From: Curtobacterium sp. 458
Lineage (GTDB): Bacteria; Actinomycetota; Actinomycetes; Actinomycetales; Microbacteriaceae
NCBI RefSeq assembly: GCF_030406605.1
Contig: NZ_CP129104.1
Coordinates: 1,513,415 to 1,577,414, forward strand
DNA: 64,000 bases
Direction of reading: 5' to 3'
The notes under the pieces: model-generated
What the model saw: the letters and a program-made list of their open reading frames with translations, nothing else
Database searches by the model: none
Told to the model about the DNA's origin: nothing
Translations under genes and position numbers: made by a program
Shown here: positions 46,664 through 55,652 of the stretch, piece by piece
How positions within the stretch are numbered: the stretch's first letter is position 1
How the letters are laid out: every line of letters starts with the position of its first letter

Positions 46664-47182
46664 TCACGGGGTCGGGGTGTCGCTTCGATCGGTGAACTCG
46701 GTGAGGACGAGGTGCTGGTGGCCGTCGACGAGCTCCCGCGCGACGTCGAGGTGGCCGGCGTGCGTGGCGGTCTCGGTGATGACGTGCAGGACGGTCTCGA
46801 GGAGGGAGCGGTCCGGCGCCCAGGGGTAGAGCGCCAGGGCCCGTGACGAGGGGCGCGCGTCGAGCGCCGTGTACTCGATGACGCGGTCGGAGCGTGCCGC
46901 GGCGGCCGCGTAGTCGTCGAGGATCTGCTGGCGGCTCGGGAACGGTGACGGGTGCCACACCTCGTCGTCGGTCGGGAGGTCGAGCGCCTCGCCCGCGACG
47001 ACCCCCTGGAACCAGAACCGCTCGACGTCGGAGGTCAGGTGGCGGACCATGCCGAGCGGGGCCCAGCCCGACGGGACAGCGGAGCTTGTCAACGCCCCGT
47101 CGGGGAGGCCTTCGAGGGTGCTGAGGACGCGGCGCCGCTGGGCACGCAGGGTGTCGAGCAGGAGGTCTTTCGGGTCGGTCAT
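46664..47182 (-). CDS. DinB/DUF664 family protein
   Basis: 172-residue four-helix bundle. The metal-site histidines of the DinB fold are recognisable as His48 (LGMVRHLTSDVERFWF) and those in HVITETATHAGHLDVARELVDG. Members include thiol-dependent (mycothiol) transferases in actinobacteria. ATG 47182 overlaps the stop of the upstream gene by 4 nt. Confidence 0.88.
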   Translation of the reverse strand: MTDPKDLLLDTLRAQRRRVLSTLEGLPDGALTSSAVPSGWAPLGMVRHLTSDVERFWFQGVVAGEALDLPTDDEVWHPSPFPSRQQILDDYAAAAARSDRVIEYTALDARPSSRALALYPWAPDRSLLETVLHVITETATHAGHLDVARELVDGHQHLVLTEFTDRSDTPTP

Positions 47183-48585
47183 CGCGTCTCGTCCCATTCG
47201 TGGAGCGCGGCTTCGACACCGCTCGCGTCGTTGCTCAGGACCACGATCTCGGTGTCCGAGTCCGGCACGGCGGCGAGCAGGGACTGGAAGCCGGGGTTGT
47301 CCCCTGGCACGAACCAGCCGTCGTCGCCGAGCACCTGCCCGAGGAAGGTGCCGTAGCCGTACGCCGTCGCCGAGAGCGGTCGGTCGACGGGGTCCGGCGG
47401 CTCGAGGACCGCCTGTGGGGACAGCATCTCCGCGACCAGGGCGTGGGGGATGAGCTGCCCGGACCGCAGGGCTCGGCCGTACCGGAGCAGGTCGCTGGCC
47501 GTCGTCCACAGGTCGCCGGTTCCGGGGAGGTCGGCGAAGCCCTCCTCGACGGCGATCGTCCGGCCGTCGACGTGTCCGCCGGCCGCTCCGTGACGCGGGA
47601 ACTGCCCCGAGGTCGTGTCGTGCATCCCGGCGGGTTCGAGCACCACGTCGTCGAGGACGTCCGCGTACTGGCGTCCGGCCACCGCTTCGATGACGAGCGC
47701 GACGAGGAGGAAGCCCGGTCCGCTGTACCGGAACCGATCACCGGGCGCGGCGTCGGGTTCCGCGGTCAGGGTCAGCCGGACGAGTTCCTCGTGCGACGGC
47801 GGGACGGCGAGCAGGGGCGGCACGCCGTCCAGGCTGTCCCAGTGCCCGAGCCCGGAGGTGTGGCTGAGGAGGTGGTGCAGTGTCACCGTCCGCAGGTGTC
47901 CGGGGATGTCGGGCAGGTGCTCGGCGATCGGTTGGTCGAGCGCGAGGCGTCCGCGGGCGACGAGGTCGAGTGCGACGACGGACATGAGCTGCTTGCTGAT
48001 CGACCCTGCCTGGAACCTGGTGCCGAGAGTGATCGGTGGTGAGTCCGGTCCGGCGGTGTTCCCCACGACCCGCTCGACGACCGGTTCCGCTCCGTGGGCG
48101 ACGAGCATCGTCCCGGACCAGGCGCGATGCGGGGTCGTGCGTGGTGCGTGGGACGGGTCTGTCCCGATGCGCTGCTGGAGTTCCTCACGCTCCCGGTCGG
48201 TGAGCGGGGGGAGCGGGTACCGGCTGCGGTCCTCGCGGAACTCGTACCCGTCGCCCTCCTGCCGGGGGATCAGGTGGAGGTGCGCGTGCGGCACCCCCTG
48301 GTCGGCGGTGACGCCGTTCGACATGAGGAGGTTCGTGCCGGTCGTCGTCGCGCCGAAGACGGTCCGCACGGCCTGGTCCGCTCGTTGCGCGAGGACCGCC
48401 ATCTCGACGACCTCGTCCGTGGTGAGGGACGCGAGGTCGGGCGCGTGGCGGAGCGGGAGCACCAGCAGGTGGCCGCGGTTGATCGGCTGTCGGTCGGCCA
48501 CGACGATCACGGCATCGGCTGCCGCGATGATGTCGAAGCCGTCGGAGGCGATGGCGCTGCAGAACGAGCAGCTGATCGGGGCCAT
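47179..48585 (-). CDS. HIT domain fused to class C beta-lactamase-like serine hydrolase
   Basis: 468 residues. Residues 1-125 are a HIT hydrolase: ADRQPINRGHLLVLPLRH and the triad His100-x-His102-x-His104 in HAHLHLIPR. After a Glu/Arg-rich linker comes a beta-lactamase/esterase domain with Ser195-x-x-Lys198 (GSISKQLMS) and the Tyr287-Ser-Gly variant of YxN (RYSGPGF), then SHTSGLG and the usual lid and C-terminal strands. HIT enzymes hydrolyse nucleotide phosphoramidates or dinucleotides; the serine domain should be an esterase or peptidase without signal peptide. I know of no standard family with this fusion. Translationally linked to DinB. Confidence 0.85.
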   Translation of the reverse strand: MAPISCSFCSAIASDGFDIIAAADAVIVVADRQPINRGHLLVLPLRHAPDLASLTTDEVVEMAVLAQRADQAVRTVFGATTTGTNLLMSNGVTADQGVPHAHLHLIPRQEGDGYEFREDRSRYPLPPLTDREREELQQRIGTDPSHAPRTTPHRAWSGTMLVAHGAEPVVERVVGNTAGPDSPPITLGTRFQAGSISKQLMSVVALDLVARGRLALDQPIAEHLPDIPGHLRTVTLHHLLSHTSGLGHWDSLDGVPPLLAVPPSHEELVRLTLTAEPDAAPGDRFRYSGPGFLLVALVIEAVAGRQYADVLDDVVLEPAGMHDTTSGQFPRHGAAGGHVDGRTIAVEEGFADLPGTGDLWTTASDLLRYGRALRSGQLIPHALVAEMLSPQAVLEPPDPVDRPLSATAYGYGTFLGQVLGDDGWFVPGDNPGFQSLLAAVPDSDTEIVVLSNDASGVEAALHEWDETR

Positions 48586-48628
48586 GCTCGGGACGCTACC
48601 CGAGATGCCCGGTCACTCGTGCCGCGGC

Positions 48629-49702
48629 TCACGGCCGCTCGTCCACCGCCTCGGACCGGACGGACACCGAGTCGATCACGGCACCCGCCGGCACGTCACC
48701 GACCCGCTCGGTCTGCAGGGTGCGCTCGCCGAGGTAGGTGCCGTCCGACGGGGCGATGATGATCTCCTGGCGTTCCTTTCCCGACGCTGCGCGCAGCCCG
48801 AAGGCAGTGCCCTGACGACCGTCGAGTGATGTCTGTCGCTCGGTGACCACGATGTCGGGCAGGCTGGCCAACGTCTCGTACACGGTCGCGCGGAGGTCGG
48901 CGGGGACCAGTCCCGTCCGCAGGAGCTGCCGGACCGTGCCGAAGACGTGCTCCGCGTCCGTCGTGTCGACCGCACGTGGGGCGGCCTCGATCCGCCGGAC
49001 GAGCGCAGCAGGGTCCCGGGGGAGACCGGCGATGTCAGCGGCGATGAGCGTCCCCGGCTGCTCCCCGCCGAGTTCCCCGACCGTGAAGTCCCCGCCCGCG
49101 GCGCGCTGCCACAGGGGGTCGTCGCGATGTGCCGACGACGCGTAGTCCTGCGCCGCCGCGTCCCGCGCAGCCGCACCGCCGTAGAACGTGGTCGCCGGCC
49201 CGGACCACGTCCGCCGGACCCACGTGCCGGTGACGTCCTGCGGGACCCAGGTGGTCGTGGTCGTCGGAGCGAGGTAGCCCTCGTCGTAGTGCTCGCCGTC
49301 CGAGGTCGCGAACGCGAGCGACAGTTCCGATTCCGAGACACGCGTGTAGGTACCGGTGGGGGCGCGGTCCGCTGCCGCTGCACGCGCTGCTTCATGCAGG
49401 GTCGCGGCTGCGGCCGTCTCGGGCGCGGCCCAGTGGCTGATCCCGATCCCGGAGACCACGAGGCCTCCGGTCACGACGACGGTCGCCCCGGCGAGCAGCG
49501 CCGGCCGGAGCCGGCCGACGGGGGGCCAGGAACGCCCGAGCAGCGCCCGGCGCGCGGGTGCGGTCCGGTTCGTGGGCGCGTTCGCAGCGGTCTCGAAGCG
49601 GTGACGCGCTCGCTCGAGCGAGGCGTCGACCGCCTCGGGCGGGAACGGCTCGTCCCGACGGAGCAGGCGGAGCGCGGGGAAGTCGAGGTCGTCGTCAGAC
49701 AT
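48629..49702 (-). CDS. CU044_5270 family membrane protein, partner of sigma factor
   Basis: 357 residues. A cytoplasmic N-terminus of about 65 residues, one membrane helix (PALLAGATVVVTGGLVVSGIGI), and an extracytoplasmic beta-rich domain. The family is regularly encoded directly behind an ECF sigma gene, as here with 8 nt overlap, which suggests a membrane anti-sigma or sensor role (inference). Confidence 0.82.
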   Translation of the reverse strand: MSDDDLDFPALRLLRRDEPFPPEAVDASLERARHRFETAANAPTNRTAPARRALLGRSWPPVGRLRPALLAGATVVVTGGLVVSGIGISHWAAPETAAAATLHEAARAAAADRAPTGTYTRVSESELSLAFATSDGEHYDEGYLAPTTTTTWVPQDVTGTWVRRTWSGPATTFYGGAAARDAAAQDYASSAHRDDPLWQRAAGGDFTVGELGGEQPGTLIAADIAGLPRDPAALVRRIEAAPRAVDTTDAEHVFGTVRQLLRTGLVPADLRATVYETLASLPDIVVTERQTSLDGRQGTAFGLRAASGKERQEIIIAPSDGTYLGERTLQTERVGDVPAGAVIDSVSVRSEAVDERP

Positions 49703-50240
49703 GGAGTGGTCCGTTCAGGGAGTCGGTGGTGCCGGGCACGGCGCGGAGGGCAGTGCGGGCGCGGCTGAGTCGGGAGCGGACGGTGCCGACGGGCACGCCG
49801 GTCGCCTCTGCGATCTGCTCGTAGGTGAGTTCGGCCCAGGCGTGCAGCAAGACCGTGTCGCGTACCGCCGGGCGCATGCGGTCGAGCTCGCAGACGACGA
49901 CGGCGACGGCGCGCTGGGCGTCGAGGTGGTCGCCGGTCTCGTCCTCCAGCCGGTCGGGGACGGCCACGCGGGACATCGCCCGGTCGGCCCGACGCTGGGA
50001 CCTCCAGTGCCGGTGCAGCAGGTTCGACGCGATGCCGAACAGCCAGGGGAGCGGGTCCTGCCGGTCCGGGTCGAAGGAGTCCCAGCGGACGAGCGCGGTC
50101 ACGAAGGTCTCGCCGAGGATGTCCTCGGCGCTCTGCAGGTCGGTCCGGCGGGCGAGGTAGAGCAGGATGCGGCGGCCGTGCTGGTCGAACTGTCGACCGA
50201 GTTCGGCGGCCCCGTCAGGCGGTGGGTGACTACTGGGCAC
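49695..50240 (-). CDS. ECF-type RNA polymerase sigma factor
   Basis: 181 residues. Region 2 covers DQHGRRILLYLARRTDLQSAEDILGETFVTALVRWDSF with PLPWLFGIASNLLHRHWRS; region 4 has LTYEQIAEATGVPVGTVRSRLSRAR. GTG 50240 is the only start that includes region 2 fully. Followed by its CU044_5270 partner. Confidence 0.92.
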   Translation of the reverse strand: MPSSHPPPDGAAELGRQFDQHGRRILLYLARRTDLQSAEDILGETFVTALVRWDSFDPDRQDPLPWLFGIASNLLHRHWRSQRRADRAMSRVAVPDRLEDETGDHLDAQRAVAVVVCELDRMRPAVRDTVLLHAWAELTYEQIAEATGVPVGTVRSRLSRARTALRAVPGTTDSLNGPLHV

Positions 50241-50294
50241 GGTAGGTCTTGCCCGATCCCCGCGTCGGAGTTCCGGATTCGTCGTGCTGGTCCC

Positions 50295-51275
50295 TCACTG
50301 GGCGTGACCGAGGACCCGGTCGAGATCGCTCGTCCCGTCGAGCAGGCCCGTCAGGTTCCGGAACGCCCGCTCCTGCACCGCACGCTCGGGGTGGTGTGCC
50401 GCGATCGCGAGCTCGACCGTCATCGCGTGGAGCGCCAGCCGGTCGCGCTCGTGCTCGTGGGCGAACAGTTCCGGGTACGCGTCACGGAGCCACCGTGGGA
50501 CGTCGACCAGGGTCCCCGGGTCGAGCGTCGACGCTCCGGGGGTCGGCGGGAACTCGTCCGGGTGGGCGCACCACCGCAGGAGCGTGTCGAGTTCGACGTC
50601 GGCGGGTTGCGTGACCGCCTCGGCGAAGTCGATGAGGCCGGAGACCTCGTCGCCGTCGACCATGACGTTCGACGGGTGCAGGTCCCCGTGGACGAGGACC
50701 GGCGGGGCGTCGGCGAAGAGCCCGACGTGCGCGCGCGCCCAGTCCCGGGCAGCGGTGACGACCTCGACGTCCGCCCCGTCGCGCCGCAGGGCCTCGGCTG
50801 CCAGGCGCTCGGCCGTTCCGACGATCGGCGGGTGGTAGGCGGGCCAGTCCGCACCGGCGAACGCATCCGCCAACCACGGCGGGCGCAGCGCCGGGGATGG
50901 TGCGGGGACACGGTGCAGGGTGCGCAGCGCCGCGCCGAGGCTCTCGATCATCCGCCGTCGTCCGTGCTCGTCCGACGGACCCCACGCCTGGTGCAGTGTC
51001 CGGCCCGGCAGGCGCTCGGTCACGGACCACGGCCCGTCCGGGTGCTCGCCGACCGCGATCGATCGGGCGTGCGGGACGCCCGTGCCGGCCAGCGCTGCCA
51101 GGACCGCGGTTTCGTGGCGGTAGGCGTCGCGGGCGCCGCCGGTGCTCTGCCGCACGACGACGTCGTCGCCGATCCACGCCCGGCTCACCCATCCGGCCGA
51201 CGTCCGGAACCGCCCGCTGGTGGGCAGTCCCGCGGCGGCGAGGATGTCGGCGAGGGCACCGGTCGGCTGGTCCAC
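50295..51275 (-). CDS. Aminoglycoside phosphotransferase-family protein
   Basis: 326 residues of protein-kinase-like fold. Catalytic loop VLVHGDLHPSNVMV with Asp and the metal-binding GLIDFAEA are intact; GALADILAAAG starts the N-lobe. The family phosphorylates small molecules (sugars, choline, homoserine, antibiotics), so the name does not prove resistance. GTG 51275 lies 11 nt after the LacI stop; no strong ribosome site is seen. Confidence 0.85.
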   Translation of the reverse strand: MDQPTGALADILAAAGLPTSGRFRTSAGWVSRAWIGDDVVVRQSTGGARDAYRHETAVLAALAGTGVPHARSIAVGEHPDGPWSVTERLPGRTLHQAWGPSDEHGRRRMIESLGAALRTLHRVPAPSPALRPPWLADAFAGADWPAYHPPIVGTAERLAAEALRRDGADVEVVTAARDWARAHVGLFADAPPVLVHGDLHPSNVMVDGDEVSGLIDFAEAVTQPADVELDTLLRWCAHPDEFPPTPGASTLDPGTLVDVPRWLRDAYPELFAHEHERDRLALHAMTVELAIAAHHPERAVQERAFRNLTGLLDGTSDLDRVLGHAQ

Positions 51276-51286
51276 AACGGCGCCGA

Positions 51287-52285
51287 TCAGGTCGACTGCC
51301 GCGGGACGAGGAAGCACTCGGCCGTGCGGACGCCGCCGGTGACCTCGTCGCCCTGGATCATGCGCATGAGCAGGTCCGCCGCCTGGCGCCCGACCTCGCG
51401 CAGGTTGAGGTCGACCGAGGTGATGCTCGGGCGCGCTGCCTCCGTCACCACGGTCCAGTTGTCGACCCCGACGACGCCGACCTGCGTGGGCACGACGACC
51501 CCGGCTTCGCGCAGGCAGTCGACGACCCCGCGCGCGATCTGGTCGCTCGCGCAGAACACGCCGTCGAACTCCGTGCCGAGCAGCCGGGTCGCCGCCTCGT
51601 ACCCCCAACGCTCGCTCCACTCACCGTAGAGCGCGTCAGCGCCCGCGAGCGTCGCTCCGGCCGCGGCGATCGCACGCTTCGCGCTCTCGACCCGGTGGCT
51701 GCTCGCCGTGTGCCGACGGGCTCCGGAGACGACGGCGATGGACCGTCGTCCCGTCCCGACGAGGTGGTCGATCGCACGGGCCGCCCCCGCTTCGTCGTCG
51801 GGCACGATCGACACGTCGGCCGGGTCCGTGGACGGCGAGAGCGCGTACACCGCCGGGACCCCGAGGAGGCCGGTGATGGAGGGCCGCGGGTCGCTGGAGC
51901 GTCCGGTCACGACGATGCCGTCGACGCGCTGGTTCAGGAAGGTCTGCACGTAGTGCGTCTCGCGGATCGGGTCGCCCCGGCTCTCGGCGAGCAGCATCGA
52001 GACCTCGCCAGGGCCGAAGGTGTCCTCGGCGCCGGTGAGGATCGGGATCGTGAACCGTCCGTAGGCGTCGGTCGAGAGCACTCCGACGAGGAACGACCGG
52101 CCGGGAGGCACGGTGCGGGTCCCGGCGCGCACGCTCAGCCCCAGCTCGGTCGCCACCGCGGCGACGCGCTCTCGCGTCTGCGCCGCGATCTGACCGCGGC
52201 CGTTCAGCACCTTGGAGACGGTGCCGACGGACACGCCGGTCTGCGCGGCGACGTCCGCCAGCGTGACCTCTCGACGGTTGACCAC
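51287..52285 (-). CDS. LacI-family regulator of the GH127 operon
   Basis: 332 residues. HTH VTLADVAAQTGVSVGTVSKVLNGRG, then the hinge and a periplasmic-binding-like domain. The hinge region contains TRTVPPGRS, encoded by a copy of the dispersed 15-bp element (52098-52112). GTG 52285 has GGAAGGAGG upstream. Divergent from the ABC importer and flanked by CGGCAA/TTGCCG operators, it most likely responds to arabinose-containing sugars. Confidence 0.9.
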   Translation of the reverse strand: MVNRREVTLADVAAQTGVSVGTVSKVLNGRGQIAAQTRERVAAVATELGLSVRAGTRTVPPGRSFLVGVLSTDAYGRFTIPILTGAEDTFGPGEVSMLLAESRGDPIRETHYVQTFLNQRVDGIVVTGRSSDPRPSITGLLGVPAVYALSPSTDPADVSIVPDDEAGAARAIDHLVGTGRRSIAVVSGARRHTASSHRVESAKRAIAAAGATLAGADALYGEWSERWGYEAATRLLGTEFDGVFCASDQIARGVVDCLREAGVVVPTQVGVVGVDNWTVVTEAARPSITSVDLNLREVGRQAADLLMRMIQGDEVTGGVRTAECFLVPRQST

Positions 52286-52319
52286 GGCGTCCTCCTTCCG
52301 GTGCGATGCTACGGCACCT

Positions 52320-52410
52320 CGGCAAACCTTGCCGCATCACGATTCGGTCGTCAAGCATTGACACGCCGGCCACCGCCCTCTAGCGTCGGCAAACACAGCA
52401 AAACTTGCGG
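52320..52410 (+). promoter_or_regulatory. Promoter and LacI operators of the arabinoside ABC operon
   Basis: -35 TTGACA (52358-52363), 17-bp spacer, -10 TAGCGT (52381-52386). Operator 1 CGGCAA-ACC-TTGCCG (52320-52334) is a perfect dyad; operator 2 GCAA-AAC-TTGC (52398-52408) shares its half-sites and lies at the transcription start. Further GGCAA half-sites follow at 52409 and about 52420. Confidence 0.85.
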
Positions 52411-52438
52411 CAACGGTGCGGCAAGGAGAGATGCGGAG

Positions 52439-53740
52439 ATGACGATGAAGACATCCACGTTCAGGCGCGCGACGGTGCTCACCGCCGCGCTGGCCGTCGC
52501 GGCGCTGGGGTTGGCCGGGTGCTCGTCCAGCGGCTCGGCCGAGGGCAACGGCGACGGGAAGGGCACCGTGACGCTCTGGCAGCGGGACGGCGGTGTCGAC
52601 CTCACCGACCAGGTCAAGGCGTACGAGAAGACCCACCCCGGGGTGACGGTGAAGATCTCGACGATCCAGGCCGACCAGTACCTCACGAAGCTCGCGAACT
52701 CCGCACGCGCCGGATCGGTGCCGGACCTCGTGAGCTTCGACATCGTCAACACCCCGCTCCTCGCGACGCAGGGACTGCTGGCCGACGTGACCGACAAGGT
52801 GAAGGACCTGTCGAACGCGGACGACCTCGCCCCGGCCGGCGTCGACATCGGCACGCTCGACGGCAAGAACTACGGGCTGCCCGTGGGGCTGACCGGCTCC
52901 CAGATGTTCTGGAACAAGTCGCTCTTCGAGAAGGCGGGCCTCGACGCGACCAAGCCGCCGACGTCGCTCGCCGAGGTCCGTGCCGCGGCCGAGAAGATCC
53001 AGGCGCTGGGTGGCGGCGTGACCGGCTTCTCGACGCTCGGCGGTGTCGGCCAAGCGTGGACCGGCTTCCCGAGCTCGTGGGCGAAGGGCGGGAGCGTCCT
53101 CACCGCCGCGGGCAAGAGCCAGAAGGCCGAGTTCACCAGCAAGGACCTCGTCGGCATGGTCGACTGGTACCAGGGCATGTGGAAGTCGGGACTCATGCAG
53201 AAGACCGACCAGCCGAACCAGGACCCGGGCAACGTCGGGCAGGAGAACGCCCTGAACGGCAAGGTCGGCATCGTGTTCGGGGGCGCGAACGTCCTCACCG
53301 CGAAGAAGGCGGACTGGGGCAGCGCGGTCGGGATCCCGGGCGTGGACGGTGGCTCCGGGTCGTTCCTCGGCGGAGACGAGATCGGCATGACCGCGGCGGC
53401 GAAGAACACCGACGGGGCGTGGTCGCTCATGAAGTGGCTCGTCAGCTCGAAGCAGGCCGCTGAGATCGACCTGTCGCAGGGCTGGATCGCTCCGGACCTC
53501 ACGGTGGCGAAGAGCCTCGCGACCGACGAGTGGTCGAAAGACATCGTCGACACGCTCGCGATCGGCAAGCTGCCGAAGAGCATCGCCTACAACGCGGTCG
53601 TCAACGATCCGAACGGGCCGTGGGCGCAGCAGTCCCAGAAGGTGATCTTCCAGGGCGCCGACGCCGAGAGCGCCCTCGCCAGCGCCGAGCAGCAGGCCAA
53701 CTCGTTGATCGAGCAGGCGTACAGCCAGGTCGGCCAGTGA
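52439..53740 (+). CDS. ABC sugar transporter, solute-binding lipoprotein
   Basis: 433 residues of the extracellular solute-binding family 1. Lipobox LGLAGC, lipid Cys at residue 28, then VTLWQRDGGVDLTDQVKAYEKTHPGVTV and GIVFGGANVLTAKK. Binds an oligosaccharide at the cell surface. ATG 52439 has AAGGAGAG upstream; ATG 52445 is an alternative. Overlaps the first permease gene by 4 nt. Confidence 0.93.
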   Translation: MTMKTSTFRRATVLTAALAVAALGLAGCSSSGSAEGNGDGKGTVTLWQRDGGVDLTDQVKAYEKTHPGVTVKISTIQADQYLTKLANSARAGSVPDLVSFDIVNTPLLATQGLLADVTDKVKDLSNADDLAPAGVDIGTLDGKNYGLPVGLTGSQMFWNKSLFEKAGLDATKPPTSLAEVRAAAEKIQALGGGVTGFSTLGGVGQAWTGFPSSWAKGGSVLTAAGKSQKAEFTSKDLVGMVDWYQGMWKSGLMQKTDQPNQDPGNVGQENALNGKVGIVFGGANVLTAKKADWGSAVGIPGVDGGSGSFLGGDEIGMTAAAKNTDGAWSLMKWLVSSKQAAEIDLSQGWIAPDLTVAKSLATDEWSKDIVDTLAIGKLPKSIAYNAVVNDPNGPWAQQSQKVIFQGADAESALASAEQQANSLIEQAYSQVGQ

Positions 53741-54687
53741 CCGCCGTCACGACGACGGCGCTCGCCGGGGTCGCGGACGGGCCCGCCCGGGCGCGTCCGC
53801 GACCCGGGAGCCGGCGGCGGCAGACCCTCGCCTGGCTGCTCCTCGCCCCGGCCCTCGTCCTCGCGGTCGTCTTCTTCGTCGTCCCGATGGCGCTCCTGGT
53901 CGGGATGTCGTTCACGAACTGGCCGCTGCTCGGACGGGTCAGCGGTGCCGGGATCGCGAACTACGCGCAGGCGTTCCAGGACGCGGCGTTCTGGCGGTCG
54001 CTCGGGTTCTCGCTGCTGTTCACGGTGGTCTCGGTGCCGCTCGGCATGGCCGTCAGCTACGCGGCCGCGACGATGGTGCGAGGAGAGGGACGGTTCGTCT
54101 CGTTCGTCCGGACGGCGTTCTTCATGCCCGTCGTCATCGGGTTCACCGCCGCGGCGTACATGGCGAACGTGCTGCTCGTGCCGGGGACCGGTGTGATCAA
54201 CGTGCTGCTGCGGTCGGTCGGCCTGACCGACGGGCAGACGGCCTGGTTCACCGCACCCGGTCCGGCGTTCTGGGCGGTGGTCGTCCTCACGGTCTGGAAG
54301 TCGATGGGCGTCGCGATGATCCTGCTCATGGCCGGGATGCAGGCGGTGCCCAACGAGGTGATCGAGGCGGCGAAGATCGACGGCGCCGGATGGTGGCGCC
54401 GTGAGGGCTCGGTCGTGTTCCCGCTCGTCCGCCGACAGTTCGCGCTGTGCCTGCTGCTCGCCGTGTCCGGGTCGATCCTCGTGTTCGACCAGTTCTACGT
54501 CCTCACCAAGGGCGGCCCGAGCGGCGCGACGACCACCACCGTCATGTACACGTACCAGCAGTCGTTCGTCCGCTACGACCTCGGCTACGGCGCCGCGCTC
54601 TCGATGATCCTCACGGTCATCATCCTCGCCATCGCGGTCGTCCAGCTCCGGGCCTTGCGGTCCACCGAGACGGGGGACGAACGATGA
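53737..54687 (+). CDS. ABC sugar transporter permease 1
   Basis: 316 residues with six membrane helices, MalF/UgpA type. The EAA loop that contacts the ATPase is EVIEAAKIDGAGWWRREGSVVFPL. GTG start within the 4-nt overlap. Pairs with the next permease. Confidence 0.93.
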   Translation: MTAVTTTALAGVADGPARARPRPGSRRRQTLAWLLLAPALVLAVVFFVVPMALLVGMSFTNWPLLGRVSGAGIANYAQAFQDAAFWRSLGFSLLFTVVSVPLGMAVSYAAATMVRGEGRFVSFVRTAFFMPVVIGFTAAAYMANVLLVPGTGVINVLLRSVGLTDGQTAWFTAPGPAFWAVVVLTVWKSMGVAMILLMAGMQAVPNEVIEAAKIDGAGWWRREGSVVFPLVRRQFALCLLLAVSGSILVFDQFYVLTKGGPSGATTTTVMYTYQQSFVRYDLGYGAALSMILTVIILAIAVVQLRALRSTETGDER

Positions 54688-55652
54688 GCGCGACCGACGT
54701 GACCCGGCGGACGACCGCAGCCGGCGGACGCGACGCGAGCCGTGCCTCCCGGCCGGGCGTCCGTGACCGGACCGACCTGCCGGAAGCGGCGCCGCGTCGT
54801 CGCCGGCGCGGGCCGACCGCAGCCGGCGTCACGTACGTCGTCGTCGGGACCGTCCTCGCCCTGCTCTTCATCGCGCCGGTGGTCTACATCGTCTTCCGCT
54901 CGTTCCTCCCGGCGGACGCCGACGCCCGCGGCATCGGGTTCGAGTCGCTCGCGACCCTGACCCTCGGGAACTACGCGAAGGTCTTCGACCCGTCCGTCGA
55001 CCTGCGGCAGAACATCGTCAACTCGTTCGCCGTCGCGATCGCCGTCGCGGTGCTCGTCGCCGTCGTCTCCACCCTGGCCGCCTACGCGCTCTCGAAGATC
55101 CGCTTCCGCGGGTCGACCGTGGTGTTCGTACTCCTGCTCGCGCCGCTCGTCGTGCCGTTCCAGGGGCTGCTGACGCCGCTGTCGATCGTGCTCGGCAAGC
55201 TCGGTCTGCTCGACTCGCTCGCCGGGGTCGTGCTCGTCCTCGTGACGCTCCAGCTGCCGTTCTCCGTCTTCGTCATGCGCAACACGTTCGACGGCATCCC
55301 GCCGGAGCTCGAGGACGCGGCCGCCATCGACGGGGCCGGGACCGGGCGGATCCTCGGCTCGGTGATGCTGCCCCTGGCGTGGCCGGGGCTGGTCACCACC
55401 GCACTGTTCGGCTTCATGGCCGGGTGGAACGACCTCCTCAGCTCGGTCACGTTCCTCTCGACCGACAGCAAGTACACACTCCCGCTCGCGCTGGCGAGCA
55501 TCAGCACGTCCTTCAAGATCCCCGGTGTGCCGGTGATCGACCCTGGACTCCTCACCGCCGTCGCGTGCGTCGCGACGGTCCCGGTGGTCGTGCTGTTCCT
55601 CGCGCTCCAGCGCTACTACACCAAGGGCCTCATCGGAGGGTCGATCAAATGA
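54684..55652 (+). CDS. ABC sugar transporter permease 2
   Basis: 322 residues, MalG/UgpE type, six helices. EAA loop: ELEDAAAIDGAGTGRILGSVMLPL. The first 45 residues are an Arg-rich cytoplasmic extension; residues around 20-24 (SRASRPGVR) are encoded by the dispersed element at 54741-54755. No ATPase gene follows, so a shared MsiK-like ATPase is expected. Confidence 0.93.
   Translation: MSATDVTRRTTAAGGRDASRASRPGVRDRTDLPEAAPRRRRRGPTAAGVTYVVVGTVLALLFIAPVVYIVFRSFLPADADARGIGFESLATLTLGNYAKVFDPSVDLRQNIVNSFAVAIAVAVLVAVVSTLAAYALSKIRFRGSTVVFVLLLAPLVVPFQGLLTPLSIVLGKLGLLDSLAGVVLVLVTLQLPFSVFVMRNTFDGIPPELEDAAAIDGAGTGRILGSVMLPLAWPGLVTTALFGFMAGWNDLLSSVTFLSTDSKYTLPLALASISTSFKIPGVPVIDPGLLTAVACVATVPVVVLFLALQRYYTKGLIGGSIK

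Noticed and set aside
50295..51275. Antibiotic resistance gene
   Set aside because: The kinase-like fold is clear but the family has many non-antibiotic substrates; nothing in the context supports resistance.
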